A stretch of 36,465 nt of DNA from Ophiothrix spiculata (lineage: Eukaryota; Echinodermata; Ophiuroidea; Amphilepidida; Ophiotrichidae). Positions 19,481-28,256 of the stretch are shown piece by piece (within the stretch, counting starts at the first letter, position 1; each line of letters begins with the position of its first letter). The position numbers were made by a program, and so were the translations under genes. The stretch lies in assembly GCA_000969725.1 (NCBI GenBank), contig JXSR01S003985.1, one strand, 5' to 3'. The notes beneath the pieces are model-generated. The model did not search any database, was not told the origin of the DNA, and saw only the letters and a program-made list of their open reading frames with translations.

Positions 19481-20400
19481 TTGAACATACTATGTCAAAA
19501 TAGTGAGAAAAAGATCCTTGAATATCTCATGCATCACAAACAAAATTCTTGTCTCTATCACCTCCTCAAAATGTCCTAAAGTTCATTACCTTAATATACA
19601 CTGCTGCCATAAAGTATTTCCACATAATTAAAAACGCTAAGAAACCTATTTTTTATGTAAAAGGACCTATAATCATCAGAGATTCATGCTTTTATAGATG
19701 ACTTATTTATAAAATATATATAAATCAATATTTTTCTGTTATTTGATCTTCCATTACCATAATAAAAGGCTGATTGCATGAGCCACATACAAATACACAG
19801 CAAGTACAAATCTCTGATATTAGAATGTAATTATCCATTTTTTATTACCTCATTATCACCTGCAACTGAAGAGAATGCTTCCAAGGTTTCAAGAAATAAA
19901 TGCACAGAAATGTGTTTAAACTCTATTTTTTATATGCAGGCTAAAGTGGTATATATGCATTTCACACAATATTTTCAAATGCATTGAGTGCAAATTTCTG
20001 CTTTGATTCTATAGATAATTTAAAAATATAGATTCTGTCAAAATGTTATGAAAGTCAGATAATCATCTCTCGAAATATGGCTACATAAAAGTTTTGTGTG
20101 GAAATACTTTCCAGCGGCAGTGTACACATCATTACAAGTCCTGTTGCAATGACATTGAACTTCAAGATGCTTTCAAGAGAGCAGTTACTGACATTGAATG
20201 ATCGATCAGCAATTAAGAGTCTGTGTTTAAGCACTCCCTGTTTATAAATTAGCTGCCATCAGTCTAATTGAGAACAGTGCAGCCGACTGCCAGGTCAATC
20301 CCCTTTTAATCAATTAAGGGGAGTTTTTCTTGTTTATACTGTTATAAAACTGTTTGTATTTCCTGATATAACTGAAAGTAATTTCAGATGGGAATTGTAA
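19481..20400 (+). repeat. Duplicated segment S, copy 1 (with transposon insertion)
   Basis: The pieces 19481-19598 and 20123-20400 together match 21284-21665. The best-conserved part runs from CACATCATTACAAGTC through GAGAGCAGTTACTGACATTG and ATGATCGATCAGCAATTA to TCAATTAAGGGGAGTTTTT, with only scattered substitutions. It then fades after about 20340. The interruption is exactly the transposon at 19599-20122. Confidence 0.9.
19599..20122. mobile_element. TA-flanked Tc1/mariner-like MITE with known empty site
   Basis: The left end CACTGCTGCCATAAAGTATT and the inverse of the right end CACTGCCGCTGGAAAGTATT match over 26 bp with about four differences, both ending in TCCACA. TA flanks both sides (19597-19598 and 20123-20124), while the paralogous segment at 21284-21665 has a single TA at the same point, GTTGTACACATC. 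That shows insertion with TA duplication, the signature of the Tc1/mariner superfamily. The 69-codon frame at 19778-19987 has no transposase motif, so at 524 bp the element is non-autonomous. Confidence 0.92.
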
Positions 20401-21283
20401 AAAATAAGTTTGATCTGATTTTTATTGTTAAATACCCATCTAAAAGTGTGAGAAAATATGTAATTAAATAGTGCAAAATGAATTGTAAACTTTGGATTGT
20501 GGAAAAAATATGAAAATTTATGAGTTACAAATCCAAAATATTGTAAACTGTTTTTAGATAAGAACATAAGTATAAGTGTCAGAGAGCCTATCTCTTATTT
20601 AAAAAAATGTAGTCACACTCGTTGTGGTAGCCAAAAACATTTCAGCAGGTTTCTTATTCACTTGGTCACCTAAAGAATTGTTTTTTATCATTTTCAAGGT
20701 AAATGCAATATAAAAAGAAATCCTGAATTTTGCATTTTGCAAATGGAATTGTATTTTGATATTGACATATCAGCAAGCTCAAAACACGTAAACTGCACAT
20801 GGTTTGTTCATTTGCATTTGTGTCGAGTGTAAAATCAGCGCAAGTTGTAAGCATGTTGTCAAAGGATGATTAAAGCTCTTCCCATAAAACACAGCAACAT
20901 TTCAGTAAACCCAATAGAATGTTCACGAAGGTCACTCCACTACTGCATACGTTTGTGTGGTTGTGTTTGTTGAAATTACTCAATTTCAAACTGTATTTTG
21001 GGAATGAAAAACTCTGTCGAAGTGAGATTTGTTTACATAAGCTGTGATTATCCCCTTTCTGAAGGTCTTTTTCATTCACACTTTGAAAATATAATAAATA
21101 ATTATTTAGCAAGTTTTCCATCAGTAGTTTTACCATTAAAGTCTATGCAGTTGGTTCACTCAGTGTGTTGTTTATAAGCTGTGGAAATAGCAATTTGAAT
21201 TGAATGATGGGAAGTACTTAAAACACCTTCTGCATGTTGTCAAAATAAGATGCTTATTATGTCTTGTAGAGTACCAAATGGCC
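20401..21283. other. No gene recognised
   Basis: AT-rich spacer between the two copies of segment S. The minus-strand frames at 20334-20567, 20666-20854 and 20870-21136 lack any recognisable domain. Confidence 0.5.
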
Positions 21284-21665
21284 TTGAACACAGTCATGTC
21301 AAAATGTTGAGAAAAAGATCCTTGAATATCTCATGCATCACAGACAAAATTCTTGTCTTTTCCTCCTCAAATATTTTACAAGTTCATTACCTTGTTGTAC
21401 ACATCATTACAAGTCTGGCTGCAATGACATTGGACTTCAAGATGCTTTCAAGAGAGCAGTTACTGACATTGAATGATCGATCAGCAATTAGGAGTCTGTG
21501 TTTAAGCACTCCCTGTTTATAAATTAGCTGCCGGCAGTCTAATTGAGCACAGTGCAGCCGACTGCCAGGTCAATCCCCTTTTTAATCAATTAAGGGGAGT
21601 TTTTTCTTGTTTATAAACTGTAAGTATTTCTGGTATGATTGATATTCATTTGCAGATGACAATTC
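21284..21665 (+). repeat. Duplicated segment S, copy 2 (empty site)
   Basis: Uninterrupted homologue of 19481-20400. TTCATTACCTTGTTGTACACATC marks the position where copy 1 carries its 524-bp insertion. The 90-codon frame at 21250-21522 runs through it but is interrupted in copy 1 and shows no domain, so I do not call a gene. Confidence 0.9.
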
Positions 21666-22062
21666 AAGAAAACATGCATAAATTATTTTATGATAAGTTT
21701 GACACAACTTCTAAAAGAAAAATATTCCAAAAATAATGTGGGAGAATATTAGATGCAATGATGAAAACTGAATAAAAATCACAATACTCATTTTGTTGTT
21801 ATTTTTGTTTGATAGCTATATCAGTTAGTATTTGATATCAACAAAAAATGAAAAAGGTTCTTATATCTCCCAGGGTATATTATTAGTTTATTGTAATAAA
21901 AAAGTAAAACTCTTAAACCTGATGACACATTAATATATAAAACTTTCATCAAAATACTTATATACTATAAAACCTCTTGATTTATTTTCTATAAAGAAAA
22001 CACACTATTCACAACCACTAGAGCCCTTGGAAATCAACAATTCATAAACTTGATTAGTGTTA

Positions 22063-22352
22063 AACAACAAAAATATGGTTTCAAATATCACTGCTGTTTG
22101 TGCAAAGGGAAAGATATTGTTATAGTCAGATGTAGCATTTGTTAGTAAGCTTTGACCCCAATTTGAAATTGAATCGTACATATTTGAAATCAGATTGTAT
22201 ATTTGCCTCAGAAAAAACCCATAGACCCTGTGAAATTGAAACTATTGTATGCATGTTAGTGGATATCATGAGAGAATGTAACAATAGTGTGCCATGCTAG
22301 AACTAAATTAATCTGGTACATTATTGAAAGTTGATTTTGCAAACACAACAGC
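22063..22352 (+). repeat. Direct repeat D2, copy 1
   Basis: Matches 23815-24112 throughout: ATATGGTTTCAAATATCACTG, GCAAAGGGAAAGATATTGTTA, GATGTAGCATTTGTTAGT, CCCCAATTTGAAATTGAATC and GTGCCATGCTAGAACTAAATTAAT. Offset about 1.76 kb. The ends are not TG...CA and no primer-binding site is seen, so these are not LTRs. Confidence 0.88.
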
Positions 22353-22372
22353 ATGTTTCAAAAGTCATATGT

Positions 22373-22470
22373 ACAGGGTGTCCCACTTTTCAGTTTGTAT
22401 GAACATTGTGTCGCAAAGAGTCAGATTGTAAAATATAACTAAAATTTGTGTCATGCTGAATCAAAGGGAT
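22373..22470 (+). mobile_element. Solo mariner-type end (TACAGGGTGTCCCAC)
   Basis: Starts with the TACAGGGTGTCC terminus of the two mariner elements at 4777 and 25541, but continues differently. The partner end was not found. A LINE tail begins immediately after, so the LINE may have landed in or deleted the rest. Confidence 0.4.
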
Positions 22471-22597
22471 TGTCCATTTTATTTATTTATTTCATATTTC
22501 TTTATGCAGGGTAGCCACTTCAATGATAAGCACTGATTTCCAAGGAGGCCCTGCATACAATAGTTGAATAAAACAATATACATGGTAGTTGAATATT

Positions 22598-22780
22598 ATA
22601 CAAATATTGAATGCCTGAGAGTGCAATAGTACAAAATATATCATTCGGTCAAATTTGGACTGATCTATTTCACTCGGCGATTTGTTTTATATCATGATAT
22701 CACACAGGTTTGTTTCATGCCGTGCAATAGTACAAACTATTGCACGGCTAAACTCACTGTAATCATGATATAAAAACAAT
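22598..22780. mobile_element. Palindromic element P, copy B, nested in the LINE
   Basis: The left part (ACAAATATTGAATGCC ... TTTCACTCGGCG) is one arm of hairpin 2 up to its apex. It then jumps directly to hairpin 1 in inverted orientation (22687-22773, TTATATCATGATATCAC ... ATCATGATATAA). So this copy lost half of hairpin 2, with the break in the apex itself. It lies inside the 3' region of the LINE and is therefore younger than the LINE insertion. Confidence 0.82.
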
Positions 22781-22790
22781 TAACCTAGTT

Positions 22791-23313
22791 TTATACATGG
22801 TACATAAAGTATATATAGTATAAGCATGGAAAAAACAAATAATTATAAGTACATTTTACAACACAAAGTTCTTTCAATTTGTTGACACTGTATTCAGAAA
22901 AGTTACATCTAACTTCAATAGGGAGATTGTTCCATATTCTTACTGCACAAGAATTGAAAGTTCTATTTCCTGCACCAATATTCCATTTCATAAAGACAGT
23001 TGTTACTTTGACTTCTAGTACCCTTAGAATGAATATAAGACATAAAAATGAACTGAGAGGAGAGATATTCAGGTGCTATACCTTTCATGCACTTCAAAAT
23101 CATAGTAAGCTTGTTCCATTGTAAAGAATGCATCATATCATTTACTGGAGTTCTTATATCAGCAGATAAAATAATGCGTGCAAGTCTGTTCTGAAGTACT
23201 TGAAGTGAATTAAGAAGCTTATTATAGGTATTGGTCCATATACAATGTTCAACAATAATCAAAGTTATGCAAAACAAGAGCATTACCAAGCATGACAAGA
23301 AAGTATTTGGCAC
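22791..23313 (-). pseudogene. Reverse transcriptase C-terminal fragment, two frames
   Basis: The frames 23313-22963 and 22991-22791 overlap and are offset by a frameshift near 22975. Together they give the last 180 or so residues of a CR1/L2/Jockey-group RT. The YxDD palm is not included. The first residues before WTNTYNK are degraded (VEHCI in place of the usual LDYC). Not functional. Confidence 0.8.
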
Positions 23314-23395
23314 GTCTGATTACCCCACATAATTCATTTTTGAAGACACTTGATGAACATGCTCAGACCAACCATGATTTTCAAGAATTTGAAAA

Positions 23396-23814
23396 AATTC
23401 TATAGAATCATTAATTTCTCTTATAAGAATTTAAACAAAATTGAAGAAAATACAAGAAATAGAAGTTTAAAAAAATGTTGAAGCTATCAGAATGTGCTCC
23501 AATAGAATACACCAGTACAGCTTTTTCTTCATTTTTGCGTATTCCTAAGTTTGTTTATTTTCAAACACTTTTTGGACAGTCTGGAATATACACTTTTCTC
23601 TTTTTCCCCCATTTTTTTTTCAAATAAAGCAATGATATTTAAAGATATGTCAAATTTTGCCATAAAAGAATGAATTTTAAGAAGATATTATCTGGTTAAG
23701 CTTTCCACCATAGCTGTTCTCTTTTGAATGATTAGAGAGCTCTATTATTAAGATAATGAGTATTATGCATAATAACTGCACTAACACACCGCTGTTTTAT
23801 CTAGTTCATCGTTT
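23396..23814. other. No feature recognised
   Basis: AT-rich bridge between the truncated 5' edge of the LINE and the second D2 copy. A T-rich run lies at about 23609-23622. Confidence 0.5.
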
Positions 23815-24112
23815 ACAACAACAAAATATGGTTTCAAATATCACTGCTGTTTATGCAAAGGGAAAGATATTGTTACAAACAGATGTAGCATTTGTTAGTG
23901 AGATTCTGACCCCAATTTGAAATTGAATCATACATATTTGAAAACAGATTGTATATTTGCCTCAGAAAAAAAAATCATAAACCAAAGTGTGAAATTGAAA
24001 CTGTTATTTGCACATTAGTTGATATCAAGATATAACATAACAATAGTGAGTGTGCCATGCTAGAACTAAATTAATATGGCACATTATTGAAAGTTGATTT
24101 TATGAACACAAC
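23815..24112 (+). repeat. Direct repeat D2, copy 2
   Basis: Homologue of 22063-22352 with small indels (extra A residues after GCCTCAGAAAA; GTGAGTGTGCC in place of GTGTGCC). Confidence 0.88.
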
Positions 24113-24388
24113 TCATTTTCCATGATTTCAGCCAAAAATCTTGTGTTGCAATTTTGTCCAGGTACCCCTATGAATTTTGATAGATTGACTTATCTACTTT
24201 GCACATAACTAGCCAACAGCCATCTTCTTTAAATTATTAGAGAGCTATAACACATCAAAGCATAGTGTAAGATTATGCATGATTTATACCTGACATAATT
24301 GACTCTTCTACAACAGCCTACTTAATTATGAATGCCTCTTGTTTCCAATTAATTATACATTTTGAACTTTTGTCATGTAACATAGGTT

Positions 24389-25160
24389 TAGTCTGTGGGA
24401 AAAACCTTGACTTTGGGCTTGACTGCAAAATGGAGTCTGCACAATTGTTTTTGACTGATTCTTAGTCTTTGAGACCCATAGATTCCAGAACTGAATGATG
24501 CAAAATCCGCATCATTGAGCATTTTGAGAAATCCAAGATAAAACAAAATGGCTACCAAAATAAGGAGTGATATTTCAAAATTTGTCAAATTTTGTTCAAA
24601 ACCACACCAACATGTTCCTCTCATCACAAGGAAGCAGAAAAAGTATACTTTTACCTATGTCTGAAATATGGTTCTAGAGTTATAGCCAAAAATGTAAAAG
24701 GTCATATCAGAGGTCACGGAACTGGCCCTATGGGAGTCCAAAATTTCAAAAGTCTCCGATTTTGTTCAGAATGGTCTCAAACTATTCGTCTTGCAAAACT
24801 GTCTGCACAAAGTAATAGTTTAAAGTGCATCAGATCAGTTTTTGCTATGGTTACAGGTCGAGGAAAACTTTGTGCTACAGGCACCAATGCAATGGTAAAT
24901 ATGGACTTGACCTGACACACTTCAAACTATCACTTTGTGTAGACACTTTTGCAACAGGAACAGTTTGAGACCAGTTTGAACAAAATCGGATACTTTTGAA
25001 ATTTTGGACTCCCATAGGGCCAAATCCGTGACCTCTAATATGTCCTTTCACATTTTTGGCTATAACTCGTTCTGGAATCTATGGGTCTCAAAGACTAAGA
25101 ATCAGTCGAGAACAATTGTGCAGACTCCATTTTGCACTTTTTCTTTTTTCCCACAGACTA
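24389..25160. mobile_element. 772-bp fold-back element F2, TIR TAGTCTGTGGGAAAAA
   Basis: The ends TAGTCTGTGGGAAAAA and TTTTTCCCACAGACTA are perfect inverses. The right arm is continuous for about 250 bp (24907-25160). The left arm is the same sequence split in two, 24389-24491 and 24671-24837, by about 179 extra bases (24492-24670) that include a diverged repeat of the TTTCAAA...TTTTGTTCA motif. Landmarks are AAATGGAGTCTGCACAATTG, GAGACCCATAGATTCCAGAAC, GTTATAGCCAAAAATGT, GGCCCTATGGGAGTCCAAAA and GGTCTCAAACT. TA at each edge is compatible with TA target duplication. Frames of 107 and 84 codons in the region are products of the arms, not genes. Confidence 0.9.
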
Positions 25161-25540
25161 GTTCGTCTCAGATGATCGCACACATTGCATTTGAAATTGG
25201 TTTTACAGTGGAATGTTTTGTTCAGGCTTCATTTTATTTTCACGGAAAAACACACTAAAAATGAAAACCCACATTTCCCATTGCATTTCTCTTAATGGAA
25301 AATGTTTATTTTGCATTAAGTTTAACATTTCTTTCTGAGGTAAACATTCTTTATTTTTTATCTCAATCATAAAAATCATGTGTCGGCTTGGCTAAACAAG
25401 TTTTTGAAAATTTTAACACTAATTAAATTAATCAATATGAGAGAATATAGTTTAATTTTGGATATGAACTTAACGGATTATTTGATCCAAAGAAGCTGAA
25501 CAAAATAAGTGGCCTGTACAGAATGACTCTCAACTCAACA
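25161..25540. other. No feature recognised
   Basis: AT-rich. Separates the fold-back element from the next mariner element. Confidence 0.5.
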
Positions 25541-25763
25541 TACAGGGTGTCCAAAAATTAACTACACTTTTTTAAATGCTTATAACTTTAAAACCAGGAT
25601 TCGCATGGCAACTATAGACATATGTATCGATAGAGGAGACTTATAGAATGATTTTGGTACCAAACATAATGCAATTAGTAATCTTCTAGGAAAGGAAGAA
25701 TGTTTGAAAGTTCAAAGCGGTAGAGCCACTGTACCATACAGTGTCGACTCTCTTCTGCCACTT

Positions 25764-25817
25764 CACCATGACGACATGACGCCTCATACAGCTAAACCGT
25801 TTAGAGTTGCTTTATAA
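25764..25817 (+). pseudogene. Mariner transposase catalytic-core remnant
   Basis: The short frame HHDDMTPHTAKPFRVAL matches the block around the second catalytic aspartate in DUF4817-type mariner transposases, where intact proteins have a QDG..PHTA pattern. The D and PHTA are kept; the glycine after the D is not. A stop follows. Confidence 0.6.
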
Positions 25818-25981
25818 ATTAACTTTTTTATGAAGAATCATATCGCTCAAGACAAAGAAACCCTGGTCCTTTCACTCTCATGATTAAAGTCCGCCCCAAT
25901 TACTTTTTCGGGTTATTTTAAAGACGGTACATCTCAACACCTTAAACTATTCCTGATCTGAAACTGACATTGCCAGGGAAA

Positions 25982-26092
25982 ACAGGAAGCTCATGAAGAA
26001 CATATGCACAAACATCCAGAACTTTGGCGTTAGAGTCAAAGAATGTTGAAATCTGCAAGGAGGCCATCTAAAACATATTCTGAAATACTAGG
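25982..26092 (+). pseudogene. Mariner transposase C-terminal remnant
   Basis: One frame reads RKLMKNICTNIQNFGVRVKE, then a single in-frame TGA, then GGHLKHIL and a terminal stop at about 26091. The closing GGH..HIL motif is characteristic of the C-terminus of this transposase group. Strand and order agree with the core remnant upstream. Confidence 0.65.
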
Positions 26093-26604
26093 CAGCTTAA
26101 TTTTAACAAGAAAGAGGTAATTTATTATGTCACTGCAAGTGTAACTTTGAATGTCTCTTAAGGGCTAATGCTGTTGTGCGCCATTTAAAGAAAAGTATTA
26201 TGCTAGAGTTGCGTATTGACAAAATGAAAAACATTTTAATGAGCAGTATGTAATTATTAAGACAAAAACACAATCAAACATCTTCGAATTAACATCGTAA
26301 AAGTTGTTCCGCTGAAAAGGTTCTTAAAATATTCATGAATGGTTCTCCTGTCTTCAACCATTGATCCCTCCCTAACATGTGAGTTACACATTTATTTTTC
26401 TCCTCAGTATGAAAGTGCGCTCTTTACGTTTGACGCAATTTATGTTGAACGTGATTTTCAAAAATGGTAATTGCTTCATGTTTGGTACCAAAATAATTCT
26501 ACAAGTCTCCTCTATCAATACATACGTCTATAGCTGCTATGCGAATATCGGTTTTAAAGTTTTAAGCATTTTAAAAAGTGTAGTTAATTTTTGGACACCC
26601 TGTA

Positions 26605-26894
26605 TGAAGCAACTGGGTACTTCGATAACCCCTTTTCTTTGTAAAATATGATCACGTCTACCATAAAATAGAGACAAAAGTACCCCATGAAGGCAAACAT
26701 TTTTGAGATAATACTATTGGTCCACCAATCTTTGACAGGCAACGACTTGTTTCCAAAATTATACATAATATTGGCCAAAAGGCTTGGAACTTAAGTTAGT
26801 GTTAATATCAAAAGATGGCATTGGAACACTTTACATAAATCCAATTAAACAGAACATTAACACAAATGTTCCCTTCCCAATTTTTGAGGTCCAC
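26605..26894. other. No feature recognised
   Basis: Short AT-rich stretch. The 64-codon minus-strand frame at 26584-26778 starts downstream of the mariner end and has no domain. Confidence 0.5.
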
Positions 26895-27025
26895 ATTTGG
26901 CACTTTGACACTCTCTAAAAACAAAGAAATACATTAAGAATTCACTGAGAAATAGGCAAGTTTATAGCTTTCTCCTACAGTCTTTTCATTTGTGGCACAT
27001 TGTAAGGACTAGTTGAGAACCCCTG
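26895..27025 (+). mobile_element. hAT-like 3' end, copy 2 (ends AGTTGAGAACCCCTG)
   Basis: Homologous to 15600-15730. Its right edge AGTTGAGAACCCCTG is the inverse of CAGGGGTTCTCAACT, a terminus well known from hAT (Charlie-like) transposons. The left terminus was not found, so only a 3' fragment is called. Confidence 0.6.
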
Positions 27026-28072
27026 ATCTAAACATAACTTCTCTCAAAATTCTCAAAACAGCAGTTTTACACTTGTGTCATTTTGCTAGAGTGACAACAA
27101 AGTGTTGCCAGTTTGTTTCAAAGATATGATAGATATTTCAGTGTTGAGTATTAAAACACTGTCAGTGATACTCTTCAAAAGATAAACTAACTTACATAAA
27201 AATCAATATCATACTTAATCCCTAATGAAGTTTTTTATTACAAACTGATAATGATGTATCCTTCTGAGAACAATCATGCCGCATGTCTTATTCAAAACCA
27301 TTTCTCTTCAAACTAAATTTGAAGGCTCTTTCAATTATTTTTTCTCTTTTCTGCAGTAAAACTAATTTGTCAAATAAACATAAGTGCAGAAAATTGGCAC
27401 ATTCCCAAACTCATTAAAATTGAGTTACAAGTATCTGCTTCAGAATCCTTTGCTACAGATTCTACTTATACTTTATGGCAAAATAAAGATATTACCGGAT
27501 ACGTTTTTGGTTCTCATTAGAGAATCAAAACTTTCATATTCATGTGACATGTACAGGTCTAATGAATTTATTACAATCCAACAAATATGAAAGAACATAA
27601 ACAACCGTATAAAAGATATACTATTTTCAAACTTGCATCTGATCACATCTTATGACACTTTTCTACCGATCTGAATTAAGACACTTTCAACCTTAAGGTA
27701 TTTCTTGATATGATGCATCAAATGCATGTTGAATCTTAAATGAGGACATATATCATACATAAAGAAAAGGGCCAGAAACTCTATACCCCTATTCTATGAG
27801 TGATGTTCAATAAATTTGTGGCCTAAGGTCACTCACATGAAAAGTTACAAGTACAGAAATTAAAATCTTGGTGGTTAGAATTTTCTAAAGTTTAGAATTA
27901 AGCACATGCACATTGAAAAAGATCTGCTACATCCATCTTCTCGCTGCCATGTTTTAAATCACCAGCTTTATTCTTTTGATGTTGTATTTTTCATCAAGTA
28001 TTGATGCCTTGTCTCTCTGTAGCTCATTAGGTGCAATTTTAACATTTAAATGACCAAGGTATTTCCCACCCG
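27026..28072. other. No gene recognised
   Basis: AT-rich. The 68-codon frame at 27384-27590 has no recognisable domain, and no inverted or tandem repeats were identified. Confidence 0.5.
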
Positions 28073-28256
28073 TTAGTGCCCAAGGAGGGATCCTTTAAAA
28101 ACACCCAATATGAATTCAAGTTTTAAGTCTGGTCAATGATAAAGCATATAAAAAGAACCAAAATACTGAGGCACCTGCCACGTTAAGTTTGACAATTACA
28201 TGGAGCAGCGATATAATCTGTTATAAGGCCCCTAGGAATCCCCCCTTGGTCACTAA
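28073..28256. mobile_element. Small MITE, TIR TTAGTG.CCAAGG.GGGAT
   Basis: TTAGTGCCCAAGGAGGGATC at the left and the inverse of the right end TTAGTGACCAAGGGGGGATT agree at most of 24 positions. The interior is non-coding. Superfamily not assigned. Confidence 0.6.

Larger units (their letters stand above)
22476..23395 (-). mobile_element. 5'-truncated non-LTR LINE, 3' end
   Basis: On the minus strand, an RT thumb and C-terminus is followed by a 3' UTR and a TAAA-type tail at 22476-22493. The UTR contains GGGCCTCCTTGGAAATCAGT and GTGGCTACCCTGCATAAAG. Protein landmarks are VIRRAKYFLV near 23300, WTNTYNKLLNSLQVLQNRLA, LQWNKL, MKGIAPEYLSSQF, then NRTFNSCAVRIWNNLPIEVR and a final SVNKLKEL. It differs from the LINE at 6354, so a second family is present. 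It is truncated at about 23395 and carries a nested insertion at 22598-22780. Confidence 0.85.
25541..26604 (+). mobile_element. Mariner-type element with long (about 140 bp) TIRs
   Basis: The left arm 25541-25682 and the inverted right arm 26466-26604 match at about nine positions in ten, starting TACAGGGTGTCCAAAAATT and reaching TTTTGGTACCAAACAT. TA lies at both edges. Transposase remnants on the plus strand appear in the right order: a catalytic-core piece (about 25764-25817) and a C-terminal piece (about 25982-26092). The 1.06-kb length with 140-bp arms leaves under 800 bp, so the gene is internally deleted and stop-ridden. The 90-codon frame at 26379-26651 mostly covers the right arm and is not a gene. 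Confidence 0.92.

Noticed and set aside
22879-23124. 81-codon plus-strand ORF
   Set aside because: It is the antisense shadow of the LINE reverse transcriptase fragment.
22063-24112. LTR retrotransposon bounded by D2
   Set aside because: Lacks LTR end motifs, gag/pol sequence and a primer-binding site; the interior is a LINE on the opposite strand.
24592-24915. 107-codon plus-strand ORF, the longest gap-free reading frames being of this size
   Set aside because: It lies inside the fold-back element F2, spanning part of the extra segment, the left arm and the loop. No domain is recognisable and its existence follows from the repeat structure.
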